Source: Erpobdella octoculata
Lineage: Eukaryota > Annelida > Clitellata > Hirudinida > Erpobdellidae
NCBI GenBank assembly: GCA_963978895.1
Contig: OZ022238.1
Location: 28,404,117 to 28,468,116, forward strand
Direction: 5' to 3'
Length of the DNA: 64,000 bases
Positions 11,089 to 21,600 of this stretch are shown here, one piece after another. The notes under the pieces are model-generated. The model searched no databases. It saw only the letters and a program-made list of their open reading frames with translations, and was not told the origin of the DNA. Made by a program: the position numbers and the translations under genes. Each line of letters begins with the position of its first letter. Position 1 is the first letter of the stretch.

Positions 11089-12788
11089 TGCTATATCTCT
11101 TTGCGAGCTTTCGTCGCCGAAGGTCTTCAGAAGAAGAACCTCTCATTTTTAGCGTTTCGGCCCTTAAACTTCTTGACGCTTTTAAGAAAGGTGGGCCCGC
11201 GTCCGTTGATCAGGCGGACGCCCTTCGGCGAGAAAAATTTCCAAATTCCTAACTTGAAACACGAAAATTCAAAGTTCAGCAGAAAACTGTTCGAAACAAA
11301 ACTTGAAATCGCTGGAACGATTATCGCTCAATGTAAACAAGGCTAAACCATTTCATGTGCATCTTGTGGCGCTTTCTTTTTTCTATTAGCGAAAATCCAA
11401 AAAGATGCAGCTTCAGCTGTCTGGGAGATCTCCTTGATGGCTCGAGTTTTTTCTCGGTTTGAAAAACCAAGAGCTTTCAGCAGTTTTAACATTGAGCTGC
11501 TAACCAACCCTCGAACGCCAACCTCGATTGCAAAAATTTCAGTCCTGAATCCTTTGGCATTCAAACCACATGCTAAATCCCTATATCTCTCCTCTTTGAA
11601 AATATTGCTAGATTCCATGTTTCTTTCCCATGGCACAGAGAGCTCAATCAGGAGCATTGTCTTGGCCAAGTCAGAATATATAATTATATCCGGCTTTAAA
11701 CCGCTAGATCTCACAGCTTCTGGAAATTTTCTTTCGCCATCCAAATCAGCCGAAACCGACCAATCGTCGGCAGCACCCATCACACATTCAAAGTCTCATG
11801 TAGATCTGAACCTGTGGAACTTCAGATTGCCTTCTCTCAAAAAGTAGATTTTCCTTTTCTGCTATATTCCTCTTGTTTTTGCTTTCTTACACGCTTCTTT
11901 GACGAAGTCAAGCAATTTTCGGAGTACTTGGTTATGCCGCCAAGTGTACCTCCCGTGTGAAAGTGAAAACGAACAACAAGAAAGAACGTGAATGAGAGTC
12001 TCCGATTGCCCACATAACATGCACGAATCATCGTCTTTCAACTTCCATCTTCGAAGATTGCTGGATGACGGCAGTTGATCATAAACAGATCTAATCAAGA
12101 AAGACAAACGTAGTGGTGTGTATTGCTGAACGCTGAACAGCATTTTTCCATGTCGTCCAATCTCCTTGTTGAGATAACTGAACAAACTTAATCATTCTCT
12201 GGGACTCGATAGCTTTCTTTCTTTCTTTCCTGAATGACCAGACTTGTTCGTTCACTGGTGCTGGCTTTTGACCACCAAATTCGATGGGTCGACCCGAGAC
12301 CCCGTTTGTCCTGTTGAACTGCCCCAACTCTTTCTGTCCAACGTAAAGAGGCTTCAGCTTCTGCGATCTCCTTTCTGGCTACCCATTTCTTTCCGGATTT
12401 TACAAGAGGTCCCATCTCCACAATTCTTTGATCCGAAGAGTTATCCAGCATTAGTTGCGTACGGATCTTGTTTATCTTAAACTCCTCAACCAAAGACTTC
12501 AGTGGCAACCTCAGTTTGGCAGTCTTGCTGTACAAAGCTACCGAAGTAAATCCCGGAGGCAGACCCAACCATTTCCTTGTAAATTTATTCATCCTCCTTT
12601 CTAGCTTTTCCACCAATGGTAAGCTCATCTCATACATTGATAGAGGCCACAGCAATCTCGGTAATAGAACAAACTGAAGCAACCACAATTTGAACCTGCT
12701 CTGGAGTGGGGCCGCATCAATTTTCTTCATATCTTCAAATGCCGATCGGAGAACTTCAGAACACCGTCCAGTGTCGTTAAGCGAATCG
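11089..12788 (-). pseudogene. REL-type LINE copy A, 3' half (thumb, CCHC knuckle, restriction-like endonuclease)
   Basis: On the minus strand this continues the LINE interrupted by the Gypsy element. The part up to about 12190 is still in the chimeric frame (APLQSRFKLWLLQF, RKWLGLPPGFTSVAL). Frameshifts follow. The 12185-11862 segment carries a CCHC knuckle, CMLCGQSETLIHVLSCC, and RYTWRHN. The 11783-11343 segment carries the endonuclease with KPDIIIYSDLAKTMLLIELS, then VPWERN and EERYRDL. The 3' UTR (about 11340-11089) shares CGTTTCGG and GGTCTTCAGAAG-like blocks with copies B and C and ends at (ATGT)n. Confidence 0.85.
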
Positions 12789-15700
12789 TCTCCAATTTTG
12801 TACTTGTGTTGTATTTGGAAAGATTCTTTGTTTGTTCTTTGATTTCGTTTATCCTGCATCTCTCGAACAAGGCAAGGAGGACATGGCAAAAGAGAATCTA
12901 ATTTGCTTCTGATTTGTCGTCCATTCAAGAGTTCACTTGGGGAAAATCCAGATTCCAAGGGCGTTCTCCGATATTGCAAAAGAAAATCTTGCAAAGCTCT
13001 TCGGAGAGGATGTGCAGACTTCGTGAGTGATTTTTTAAAAGTTTGTATCAATCGCTCAGCTGCCCCGTTGGTTGCAGGATGATAAGGAGCTCCAGAAAGA
13101 TGAATGATGCCTCTTTCTTTGCACCAATTCTGAAATTCTTCAGAAGTAAAGGTTGGAGCATTATCAGTCACCAAAGTGTGTGGGAAACCAAAATGTGCGA
13201 AATCTTCATCCAAAAACTGAGTTGTTGTTTTTGCTGTTATGGAACTTGTCGGATGTATACACGGGTATTTCGAATAGGCATCTACTATAACCAGCCAATT
13301 GGTTCCAAAAAAATTTATGGCGTGATCTAGATGCACTCTGTCCCAAGGCTTTTCAGGAATCATCCACGGGTGATTCATCATCTTTGGTGGCTTGTTTTGC
13401 TGTTCAGCACAAGAACTACATGAACGACTTAAATTTTCAATATCGTTGTCAATTCGAGGCCAATAAACTATAGTTCTTGCTAAACGCTTCATTCTTTGCA
13501 TTTCGAAATGTCCTGTATGTAATAATTCTAAAATCTTGCCGCGTAATTTCTTTGGTATCACGATTCTTGCTCCAAAGAGTAGACAACCACTTTCTGTTGA
13601 AAGAGAATCAGAAAGTTTCTCATACAGTTTTAATTCCGGTTGCATGATTCTGTGAGGCCAGCCGTCTCTCACAAATCGTATCACTGTAGAGATAACAGGA
13701 TCTTTACTTGACTCTTTTGATAACAGTCTGGAATCGGACATTTTTTGGCTGATTGTGTTAATAACGCAAACTGTTGAAACATCTGCATCTTCTTCTGTCG
13801 AGTCAAATTCTTCGTCTTCGCACGCTGGTAGGCGACTGAGAGCGTCTGCATTTCCGTGTTCTCCGGTTTTTCGATATTCAATTGAGTAGTTGTACTGGCT
13901 CAATGTCAGGGCCCATCTTGCTAGACGATTTGCTGCCAGGACCGGAGTTCTTTTTGACGGACCAAACAATGCGAGGAGTGGTTTATGATCTGTCACCAGG
14001 ATGAATCTACGCCCGTACAAGAATTGATGAAATTTCTGCAGACCAAAAATGATAGAAAGTGCTTCTTTTTGAATCTGGCTGTAGCGTCGTTGTGTGTCTG
14101 TCAATGTTTTAGACACGTTGTAAAGAGGACGTTCAGAACCATCGTCATATCTGTGGAACAGCACTGCTCCAATTCCTACTTCCGACGCATCGCATGACAT
14201 TCCTAAGGGAGCCGTAGGATCGAAATGAGCTAGACTAACTTCATTCGTAAGAATATCTTTAAGATGTTGGAACACTGCATTTTCCTTGACGCCCCATTGC
14301 CATGGTGTGTTTCTCTTTGTGAGACGAGTTAACGGTTCGGTTAAAGTCGAAAGGTTCTTGATGAACTTTCCGTAGAACTGTACCGATCCCAGAAACGATC
14401 GCAGAAAAGAAACGTTTGTTGGCGGTGGCATCTTCGTCACTGCATCTACATGTTTTCCTTTTTCTATGCCGTTTCTGGTGAGTCGATGTCCCAAGTATTC
14501 CACTGACGGTTGAGCAAAAACGCATTTCCTTTGATTGCACTTTAAACCTCTTTCTTGTAAACGTTGAAGAAGATTCCGTAGGTTTCTCAGATGCTCGTCA
14601 GCTGTGGTTCCACTCACTAGAATGTCATCTAAGTACACCGCTACTCCTGGTAGATCACACGTTAATTTGTCCATTATTTCTTGAAAATAACCTGGAGCTG
14701 AAGTGATGCCAAAAGGTAGACGTGTTTGTAGAAGTACACCTTTGTGCGTGCTCAACGCTAGTCTTCTTTGACTTTCTGGTGCCAGTTTAATCTGGAGGTA
14801 TGCATCTGCGAGATCGATCTTACTGAAGCAAAAGCTTCCTCCTAATTTTCTCATCAGATCTTCTGGAAGTGGCATTGGGTAACGATGTGTTTCAAGTTGA
14901 GAGTTGATCGTTACCGAGTAGTCTCCACAGATTCTTAGTCCTGCCTTTTTCTGATTCGGTTGAATCCGTTTTCTGACTGGAACTACCGGGGTTCCATAAT
15001 GATTGAACTGAGCTGGAATCCATATACCTTTTCTAATTCCTGCATCATAGACACTGTTCAATTCTTCCAGGATAGCAAACGGTACTGTCCGGGGCTTGCA
15101 GAAAATCGGTTCCGAATCTGGTTTGAACTTTATTTCTAGTTCGACATCTTTAAGACATCCCAGTTGTGAATCGAACAATTCGCTGTATTCAGAGCACAAA
15201 AGTTGACATTCATTTTGAAGGTGGTTTTCTGTTGTTTCCGTTATAAGTTGAACGGAACTGAAGTTCTTTGACAGCAATGCGGTGACGTCAATCTTCATAT
15301 CACGTATCGCCTCAAATCCCAGTAGGTTGAGATCATGTGTTTTTGTGACATTGAACCACACTCTTCTTTGGATGTCTGAGTTTTTCAATTTTACTTCTGT
15401 TTCAAATGTGCCCATTGTTGGGATGTCATTTCCCGTTGCTGAACAATATCTTTTATCATTCAGCTGCAACTTCGGTTTCCCCAGTTTGATCCATGCAGCT
15501 CGTGAACAAAAGTTGTCTCTGGAACCACTATCGATGAGAAAACTGAAGGGTTGACTGTTGAGAGTCAACTGTTGCAACAAAGGATTTCGTCCTTTCATGG
15601 TGAACACGTGTTCTTTCACGAATTCATCTTTTGCAAATACACACTGAACTTGTCTTTTCTTTTTTAGACAAACAGCTTGCAGATGTCCTTTCTTTTGACA

Positions 15701-16585
15701 GAAATTGCATATGTAGTTTGCAAAACGACATTCTTTAAAAGTGTGGTTGTTCTTACCGCAACGTCGACACTTTTCTTTAGGAACATTTGGCGTTTTATCA
15801 GTTGCGTGCTGCTGATGATATTCCGTATGTTTCTTCTGCTTTCTTCGATCAACTTTGAATACCTGAGACGTTCTCTCAGGTGATGGGGCTTTTTCGCAAA
15901 CGGTTTCTTTTGCAACTTGAGCTGCATCTTCGGTTTCGCATGCTATCTCTATTGCTCTTGCAAAAGATAACTCATCGTCATTTATGCGGAACAGAGCTCG
16001 GAGGACTGCTTCATTGTTGACGGAACAGATAAATCTGGTCCTCATTGCTTCGTCTTGTGGATTCTCGATAGAAGCAAAATCACAAGTTGTCGCTGCTTGA
16101 CGAATTCTTGCCGCCAACTGGTTGATGGTTTCACCTGGTTCTCGTTTCATTGCGGTCCAGAATTTGTACCTTTCTCGGACGACAAACTTTGATGGGTTAA
16201 ACTGATTTCCCATAAACATTTCGATTTCTTGTATCGTTAAGTCATTCGCTTTCTTTGGCGGTGTTTGCTGACTTGCTAACGTATCAAGAAACTTGTATGT
16301 TGACGAAGTTTGATTAGTCAAGAAAACTTGAGGTATTTTTCGACCAGGAACCGAATGAGCACCAGTGAAAGTTTCAAACCTTGCCCAGTAATCTTTCCAT
16401 AATTCTTTCAAAGGGTCGAAAGCTTCGAAACTGGGAATATTTGTTGCCGATGGTTGTAAACTCAAAATCAACCTCTCCATTTGTTTTATGTGTTCTGCTC
16501 GTTCTTTTTCGCGAAGTCTTTCTTGTTCTGAGCGATATCTCTCTTGCTCAGCGAACAATTTAATTAATTTATCAACTTCAGACAT
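12188..16585 (-). CDS. Gypsy gag-pol fused in frame to REL-LINE C-terminal segment (1465 codons)
   Basis: One uninterrupted frame. It starts with ATG at 16585, 15 bases after the 5' LTR. In order: gag; two CCHC knuckles at about residues 270-310 (CRRCGKNNHTFKEC and CNFCQKKGHLQAVC); aspartic protease with LIDSGS near 350; reverse transcriptase with YLDD near 652; RNase H with CDASEVGIGA and TDHKPLL; integrase with an HHCC region near 1030 and the DDE triad at about 1083, 1140 and 1175 (LDHA, TDNAPTF, NGAAERL). This is the K02A2.6-like Gypsy layout known from many metazoans. At about residue 1266, after KYKIGD, the frame passes without a break into LINE A sequence (SLND onward). The integrase C-terminus is therefore missing. 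The gag-to-integrase core shows no stop or frameshift, suggesting a fairly young insertion. Whether the fusion is expressed is unknown. Confidence 0.9.
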   Translation of the reverse strand: MSEVDKLIKLFAEQERYRSEQERLREKERAEHIKQMERLILSLQPSATNIPSFEAFDPLKELWKDYWARFETFTGAHSVPGRKIPQVFLTNQTSSTYKFLDTLASQQTPPKKANDLTIQEIEMFMGNQFNPSKFVVRERYKFWTAMKREPGETINQLAARIRQAATTCDFASIENPQDEAMRTRFICSVNNEAVLRALFRINDDELSFARAIEIACETEDAAQVAKETVCEKAPSPERTSQVFKVDRRKQKKHTEYHQQHATDKTPNVPKEKCRRCGKNNHTFKECRFANYICNFCQKKGHLQAVCLKKKRQVQCVFAKDEFVKEHVFTMKGRNPLLQQLTLNSQPFSFLIDSGSRDNFCSRAAWIKLGKPKLQLNDKRYCSATGNDIPTMGTFETEVKLKNSDIQRRVWFNVTKTHDLNLLGFEAIRDMKIDVTALLSKNFSSVQLITETTENHLQNECQLLCSEYSELFDSQLGCLKDVELEIKFKPDSEPIFCKPRTVPFAILEELNSVYDAGIRKGIWIPAQFNHYGTPVVPVRKRIQPNQKKAGLRICGDYSVTINSQLETHRYPMPLPEDLMRKLGGSFCFSKIDLADAYLQIKLAPESQRRLALSTHKGVLLQTRLPFGITSAPGYFQEIMDKLTCDLPGVAVYLDDILVSGTTADEHLRNLRNLLQRLQERGLKCNQRKCVFAQPSVEYLGHRLTRNGIEKGKHVDAVTKMPPPTNVSFLRSFLGSVQFYGKFIKNLSTLTEPLTRLTKRNTPWQWGVKENAVFQHLKDILTNEVSLAHFDPTAPLGMSCDASEVGIGAVLFHRYDDGSERPLYNVSKTLTDTQRRYSQIQKEALSIIFGLQKFHQFLYGRRFILVTDHKPLLALFGPSKRTPVLAANRLARWALTLSQYNYSIEYRKTGEHGNADALSRLPACEDEEFDSTEEDADVSTVCVINTISQKMSDSRLLSKESSKDPVISTVIRFVRDGWPHRIMQPELKLYEKLSDSLSTESGCLLFGARIVIPKKLRGKILELLHTGHFEMQRMKRLARTIVYWPRIDNDIENLSRSCSSCAEQQNKPPKMMNHPWMIPEKPWDRVHLDHAINFFGTNWLVIVDAYSKYPCIHPTSSITAKTTTQFLDEDFAHFGFPHTLVTDNAPTFTSEEFQNWCKERGIIHLSGAPYHPATNGAAERLIQTFKKSLTKSAHPLRRALQDFLLQYRRTPLESGFSPSELLNGRQIRSKLDSLLPCPPCLVREMQDKRNQRTNKESFQIQHKYKIGDDSLNDTGRCSEVLRSAFEDMKKIDAAPLQSRFKLWLLQFVLLPRLLWPLSMYEMSLPLVEKLERRMNKFTRKWLGLPPGFTSVALYSKTAKLRLPLKSLVEEFKINKIRTQLMLDNSSDQRIVEMGPLVKSGKKWVARKEIAEAEASLRWTERVGAVQQDKRGLGSTHRIWWSKASTSERTSLVIQERKKESYRVPEND

Positions 16586-16590
16586 GTCGA

Positions 16591-16600
16591 CTGCGCCAAT
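16591..16600 (-). promoter_or_regulatory. Putative primer-binding site start of the Gypsy element
   Basis: Immediately after the 5' LTR the minus strand reads ATTGGCGCAGTCGAC before the ATG. A TGGCGC-type start is usual for a tRNA primer-binding site. The tRNA was not identified. Confidence 0.4.
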
Positions 16601-16771
16601 TGTTGTGTCTTTCAGAAAACTTTATTCTTTCTAAACACAATATAAATAACAAGAAACATGTAATATTAATACCGCGCAACTCGCAAAACACTAAACAGAA
16701 CTTTCTCGCAACAACTCGGTAGCTAGCTAGGAAGGCGCACCTGACTACACCTGGAGTGTCTCGTCACAACA
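16601..16771 (-). repeat. Gypsy 5' LTR (171 bp)
   Basis: On the minus strand it starts TGTTGTGACGAG and ends AAAGACACAACA, giving TGTTGTG/CACAACA terminal inverted repeats. It contains AATAAAG near its 3' end. It is short for a Gypsy LTR. No second copy is found at the other end of the element. Confidence 0.75.
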
Positions 16772-17654
16772 CCACCCTCCCAGGCTCTTAACCAATTCTT
16801 CTCTCAATGTTGGGATCCTGTTGCCAGCAACTGAAAACGTCACGTTGTCGTCGATCTTGCCTCGTCGCAGAGATAAGTTTCTTGACTTGGTTGCCTTGAA
16901 ACTCATGCCGCACCATGATAGCAGCCCGCTGAATGCGTCAAGAGCTCGTCGCATTGAGATACATTTGTTTAGAACCACAGTTGTATCATCCATGAAGGCC
17001 TTCACCGATGGCATCAAGATACCTTTCTCACTTCCGCCAAGTGAGAACCCACTGCATTCAGAAGCAGCTGCATCGCTAATACGAAGAGAATGGGTAAAAT
17101 TGAGCAACCCATTGCTATACCAACTTCTAACTGGAACCATTCTGTTGAACATGAGGACGTTGACAACCTCAATTTGAAATGTCCGAAATACTGTTGCAAC
17201 ATTTCTATCACAAAATTTGGAACATGATGCGATCTGAGAGTTTTCCACAACATTTGGTGACGAACAGCTCCATAAGCATTGGCAAAGTCTAACCAGACAA
17301 TGTGCAAACTGAGACGATTATCTTTACCTCTTTTCAATGCTTCCCAGATCACGACGAATGTTCGATGCATTCTGGTACTCCTGGCACTCCTCCCTTCTGA
17401 ACAGACCTGTCGATGTAATTGTTTTGAATTACATAGCTTGTCAGTCTCCGAGCAAGGACAGCAAAAAATATCTTTCTCTCGACGTTTAACAATGAAATTG
17501 GGCGAAACTGATGTATTACCTTCGAGTCTTTTTTTTTCGGAATAAAAATACCTTCTGCTCTTTGCCATTCGCTTTCAATTCTTCTTCTTTCCCAAGAGCC
17601 CACGAGTAGAGAATGCAATAATCTCAATACTTCTGGGCATTTTTTGTAGACGAG

Positions 17655-17656
<2 letters not shown>
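16772..17656 (-). pseudogene. REL-type LINE copy A, 5' part (reverse transcriptase), 5'-truncated
   Basis: Minus-strand frames from 17655 read [47 protein letters not shown] and AFMDDTTVVLNK, the fingers and palm of the reverse transcriptase, in two frames joined by a shift near 17030-17180. The 5' end is cut exactly at (ATGT)n, upstream of which the zinc finger and N-terminus are missing. It ends at the Gypsy 5' LTR. Confidence 0.85.
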
Positions 17657-17685
<29 letters not shown>

Positions 17686-17710
17686 TGTATGTATGTATGT
17701 ATGTATGTGT
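17657..17710. repeat. (ATGT)n microsatellite between LINE A and LINE B
   Basis: About 13 units. It borders the truncated 5' end of A and the 3' end of B. Confidence 0.95.
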
Positions 17711-18037
17711 GTGTGTTCACTCCTGAAGAGCTTTTCTGTGGAGGTCATCAGAAGAAAACCCCCCCTCGAGCAAACGTTTCGGCTCTTTAATTTCTTGACG
17801 TTCTAAGGGGGGCGAGCCACGTTCGACGGACGAACGTCCTCCGGCAGAAAATGTTTCTGTTCTTTTCCGACATCGAATTTCTATCATTCCTTGCATCGTG
17901 GCAGATATTTGTCATGCAAATAAACTCGCGACTTTAGAGAAATTCAGACTATTCAAGTGAGAAAACCTTCGACGACATAACGGCTTCGCTTTCGTAGCGG
18001 TACTTAATATCGCCACGTAAACAAAGACGAAGCAATT

Positions 18038-21000
18038 CTATTCTTGCGGAGCGGAGAGAGCGGCTTCTAAATTTGGAAAATCTTCTTTTTTCTCTCTTTG
18101 AGACCAAATCCAGAATGAAGCCGATTCTGCTGCTTCAGAAATCTGTTTAATTGCACGGGTCCGCTCTCTGTTAGACATTCCCAGGGCCCGCAGCAACTTT
18201 AGCAAAGATTTACCAACCAAACCGCGTGCTCCGACTTCAACAGCAAAAAGCTCAGCTCTTGAGCCATTTGCTTCCAAATCCAACATCAATTCTCTGTATC
18301 TTTCTAATTTCATGATGTTACTGGCCTCCATGTTGCTTTCCCAAGGCACTGTCAACTCGATGAGAAGAAATGTCTTGGCCAGACTCGAAAAAACAACTAT
18401 GTCTGGCCTTTTTCCACTTTCCTTTATTGAAACTGGGAAGCACTTTTCCGTTTTCAGATCGGCAGAGACCCTCCAGTCGTTCGCCGCATGGAAAACATTC
18501 TCTCCTTCCGTGAGGGTTCTTTTTGGGCGATTTAGCTGCGGCAATCCCTCTCTCAAAAAATAAATCCTCCTCCTAGGTTTCACCTCCATTGAGTTGGCTT
18601 TTCGGCAGGCCTCTTTTACAAATCCCAGCAGCTTTTGGAGAACAAGGTTGTGGCGCCACGTGTATCTACCATGAGAAAGGGAATAGGAGCAGGAGGAAAG
18701 AATATGAATCAATGACTGCGACTGACCGCAGAGCTGACACTCATCGTTCTCAATTAATTTCCATTTCTTTAAATTGCTGGCTGTTGGCAGCTGATCATAC
18801 ATCGATCTAATGAGGAACGATAGCCGCACTGGAGCATAGCGCCATATATCTTCCCATGACAGAGACCGCTGAACTGTCTCCTCCCATCTGGTCCAGTCGC
18901 CTTGCTGTGACAATTGTGCGCTCTTCACAACTCTCTCGCTTTCTATCGCTTGCTTTCTGTCCTGAACAATCAAGTCTGATCTTTCCTGAGCGTTTGCCTT
19001 GGACCACCAGAGATGGTGGTTCCATCCAACACCATGCCGCCCCAACTGAACTGCTCCGGTCCTTTCAGTCCACTGGAGAGAAACCGTGGCATTCTCTATT
19101 TCAACCCTAGCATTCCATTTGGTTCCTGAGATTAGAGTTGGTTTTACCTCAGCGACTCTCTGATCCGTTGAATTATCGAGCATCATCTGAGTTCTCAGTT
19201 TGCTGATCTTGAAATCTTCAACAAAAGACCGCAATGGAAGTCTCAGCTTGGCTGTTTTGCCGTAGAAAGCCACAGACGTCAATCCCGGAGGCAGACCCAA
19301 CCATTGACGTGTAAAACGAGCTATCTTTCTTTCTAGTTTCTCCACAACTTGCAGACCAATTTCATAGACTGTCAAAGGCCAAAGCAGTCTTGGCACTAAA
19401 ACAAATTGCAAAATCCACACTTTGAACCTGCTCTGAAGCGGAGCAGCATTAATGCTTTCCATGGAGACAGTTGCCATACGGAGAATAGAAGCACCCTGAT
19501 CAACGTCATTCAGGGATTTACAATACCATCTCCCGAGACTTTTCACTGGTTCGTCGCTCACTGTTGGAATCTTGTTACCATCAACAGAGAAAACGGTGTA
19601 TTCATCAATTTTACCGCGACGCAGGGAGAGACTTCTCGATTTAGATGCTTTAAAACTCATTCCGCACCATTTGAGTAGATCGCTGAAGACATCAAGTGTC
19701 CGTCTCATTGAAATACACTTATTCAAACTAATTGTCGTGTCGTCCATGAAAGCTCTCAGAGGTGGCATGAAAATACCTCGGCCGACATAAACATCTTCTA
19801 CCCTTGCACCAACTGAATTCAGAAGTAGTTGCATTGCTAGCACGAATAATATGGGAGAAATAGAGCACCCCATGGCTATACCGACCTGAAGACGAAACCA
19901 ATCGGTTGAACACGTCTTTGTCGATAATCTCAGGTGAAAATCTTGAAAATACTGTCGTAGAATATCCATAACGAACTTTGGAACATGGTGCATCGTCAAA
20001 GCTCTCCAAATCAGCTGGTGACGAACCGCTCCATAAGCATTTGCAAGATCAAGCCAAACGACGTGCAAACTGAGTCGATTCTGTTTTGCTCTTTTTATAG
20101 ACTCCCAGATCATGGTAGAATGTTCGATGCAACCAGGAACACCAGGGATTCCTCCTTTCTGAATTGACTTGTCTATGTAGTCGTTTTGTGTTAGATAGCT
20201 CGTCAACCTCTTGGCAAGCACAGCAAAAAATATTTTTCCTTCAACATTGAGAAGAGAAATTGGTCTGAACTGATTGATGTCGACTGAAACTTTCTCCTTT
20301 GGTATAAAAATGCCTTCAGCTTTTTGCCACTCTTTATCAACAGACCCGGAAGTCCAAGCAAACTTGAGCAATGAGTGTAAAACTTTCAACACACCCGGAC
20401 ATTTTTTATACACCAGGTATGGTACACCATTTGGGCCTGGAGCAGATCTATTTCTTGTTTTTCGGAGGAATTGGGATATGTCAAAAATTGAAATTACTCC
20501 CTCGTTGAAAGCAACCTTTGGAAGAGGAATCTCGGGAAGATCTGATCTTTCAGCTAGTTCTTTGTCGCCCAAGGGGTCAATGAAAGCAGCTCGGAAGTGA
20601 TGATCAAGCTGCTCTTTACTGACTTGCAGAGTACCTGACTTTGGTGGATCGAGCAAGCTTTTACCATAACGGAATGGATCTCTGACAAACTGGAATCTTG
20701 CCTTCCTTTGTTCTCTTTTCTTTACCCGCAAACGTTCTGCTCGCAAGAGTGCACTCAATCGCTGCCTCAAGTCATGTCGTAATGCTGAGAGCCCTGGTTT
20801 CTCGTTGTCTGGAGCTCTCCTCCATTGTTGACGAAGTCGTTTTTTTTCCTTTTTGAGTCTAGCAATCTCTCGTTGTCGCCTTGAAATATGAGTTTTTTCG
20901 CCTCTGTCCATGAGAACTTTTTCCTTGGAACCGAACATCTCTAAACACTTGTTGTAAATGGTGTCAGTTAGATTGTTCACTTGAAACATTGGAAGTTCTT

Positions 21001-21523
21001 TCATCTGCACTTTGAGAAGCTTGGAAAGTATCTCGTCGAGCTTCGACCAATCCGCTTTGTGAGCAGCAGCGGGGAAGTTAATTCTAGCCCGAGGTTGCCT
21101 ATTCTCGTCGCTATCAGGATCGTGGAACCTGTCGGGGCTGTGGTTGGCATCCGGCCCGACTTGGCCCGGCGTTTTACCTGAAGCAATGCTTGCTTCAGTA
21201 CGATGATCCTGTACAGCTTTAAGCAGGCAACCCATTTTCGTACGGTGAACCTTCATACCGCGGCTTGTTGCAAAACCTCTACCGCACACACACTCATGAA
21301 GTGTTCCCCCATTAGGGTCCGTTGGAAGAGCAAGTTCGATGGCCGAAGGTCCTATTGTGAGCTCATCATACTCCCCCTCCTTTCGGTTGGAGCTCTGGGG
21401 GCATAAATTCGATTTCGTTGTCGCAGCTAGATGAACGGTGTTTTTTGTATCCCGGCTAAGCTGGGCCAGGATACCCGTAATACTCGTCTTTCCGAGTTGC
21501 CACCTGTCTTTCCACGGTGTCAC
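18038..21523 (-). CDS. REL-LINE copy B polyprotein: zinc finger, reverse transcriptase, restriction-like endonuclease
   Basis: An intact frame of 1161 codons. A CCHC-type zinc finger lies at about residues 78-100 (CVCGRGF ... HRTKMGC), probably for DNA binding. A basic stretch (about 200-270) precedes the RT, with INQFRPISLLNVEGK, VVWLDLANAYGAVRHQ, GIAMGCSISPILF and the catalytic FMDD near 593. The thumb region carries RQWLGLPPGLTSVA. A CCHC knuckle, CQLCGQSQSLIHILSSC, is near 928. The endonuclease near 1038 has RPDIVVFSSLAKTFLLIEL and VPWESNMEAS, a PD-(D/E)XK arrangement. The frame begins at GTG in the 5' repeats and has no ATG before the zinc finger. True initiation is unknown, as in several R2-like elements. 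Known REL LINEs nick a defined target and prime reverse transcription there. Confidence 0.9.
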   Translation of the reverse strand: MTPWKDRWQLGKTSITGILAQLSRDTKNTVHLAATTKSNLCPQSSNRKEGEYDELTIGPSAIELALPTDPNGGTLHECVCGRGFATSRGMKVHRTKMGCLLKAVQDHRTEASIASGKTPGQVGPDANHSPDRFHDPDSDENRQPRARINFPAAAHKADWSKLDEILSKLLKVQMKELPMFQVNNLTDTIYNKCLEMFGSKEKVLMDRGEKTHISRRQREIARLKKEKKRLRQQWRRAPDNEKPGLSALRHDLRQRLSALLRAERLRVKKREQRKARFQFVRDPFRYGKSLLDPPKSGTLQVSKEQLDHHFRAAFIDPLGDKELAERSDLPEIPLPKVAFNEGVISIFDISQFLRKTRNRSAPGPNGVPYLVYKKCPGVLKVLHSLLKFAWTSGSVDKEWQKAEGIFIPKEKVSVDINQFRPISLLNVEGKIFFAVLAKRLTSYLTQNDYIDKSIQKGGIPGVPGCIEHSTMIWESIKRAKQNRLSLHVVWLDLANAYGAVRHQLIWRALTMHHVPKFVMDILRQYFQDFHLRLSTKTCSTDWFRLQVGIAMGCSISPILFVLAMQLLLNSVGARVEDVYVGRGIFMPPLRAFMDDTTISLNKCISMRRTLDVFSDLLKWCGMSFKASKSRSLSLRRGKIDEYTVFSVDGNKIPTVSDEPVKSLGRWYCKSLNDVDQGASILRMATVSMESINAAPLQSRFKVWILQFVLVPRLLWPLTVYEIGLQVVEKLERKIARFTRQWLGLPPGLTSVAFYGKTAKLRLPLRSFVEDFKISKLRTQMMLDNSTDQRVAEVKPTLISGTKWNARVEIENATVSLQWTERTGAVQLGRHGVGWNHHLWWSKANAQERSDLIVQDRKQAIESERVVKSAQLSQQGDWTRWEETVQRSLSWEDIWRYAPVRLSFLIRSMYDQLPTASNLKKWKLIENDECQLCGQSQSLIHILSSCSYSLSHGRYTWRHNLVLQKLLGFVKEACRKANSMEVKPRRRIYFLREGLPQLNRPKRTLTEGENVFHAANDWRVSADLKTEKCFPVSIKESGKRPDIVVFSSLAKTFLLIELTVPWESNMEASNIMKLERYRELMLDLEANGSRAELFAVEVGARGLVGKSLLKLLRALGMSNRERTRAIKQISEAAESASFWIWSQREKKEDFPNLEAALSAPQE

Positions 21524-21600
21524 CGGTCTTTCCCAGTTGCCACAAGGTCTTTCCCGAGAGTCACCCGGTCTTTCCCGGGGGTCAAATGGCTAACGCCTCA
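21487..21600 (-). repeat. Imperfect 20-27 bp tandem repeats in the 5' region of LINE B
   Basis: About five units of the type GGTCTTTCCCRGTTGCCAC, some alternating with GTCACCC. They overlap the presumed 5' UTR and first codons of LINE B and are not present in the 5'-truncated copies A and C. Confidence 0.7.

Larger units (their letters stand above)
12789..16771 (-). mobile_element. Gypsy LTR retrotransposon, 3' end and 3' LTR missing, inside LINE A
   Basis: The insertion lies between the LINE A codons for SLGGW and SLND, which are adjacent (three residues apart) in copies B and C. At the 5' side an LTR is present. At the 3' side the element stops inside integrase, with no LTR. It is in the same orientation as LINE A. 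Confidence 0.85.
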
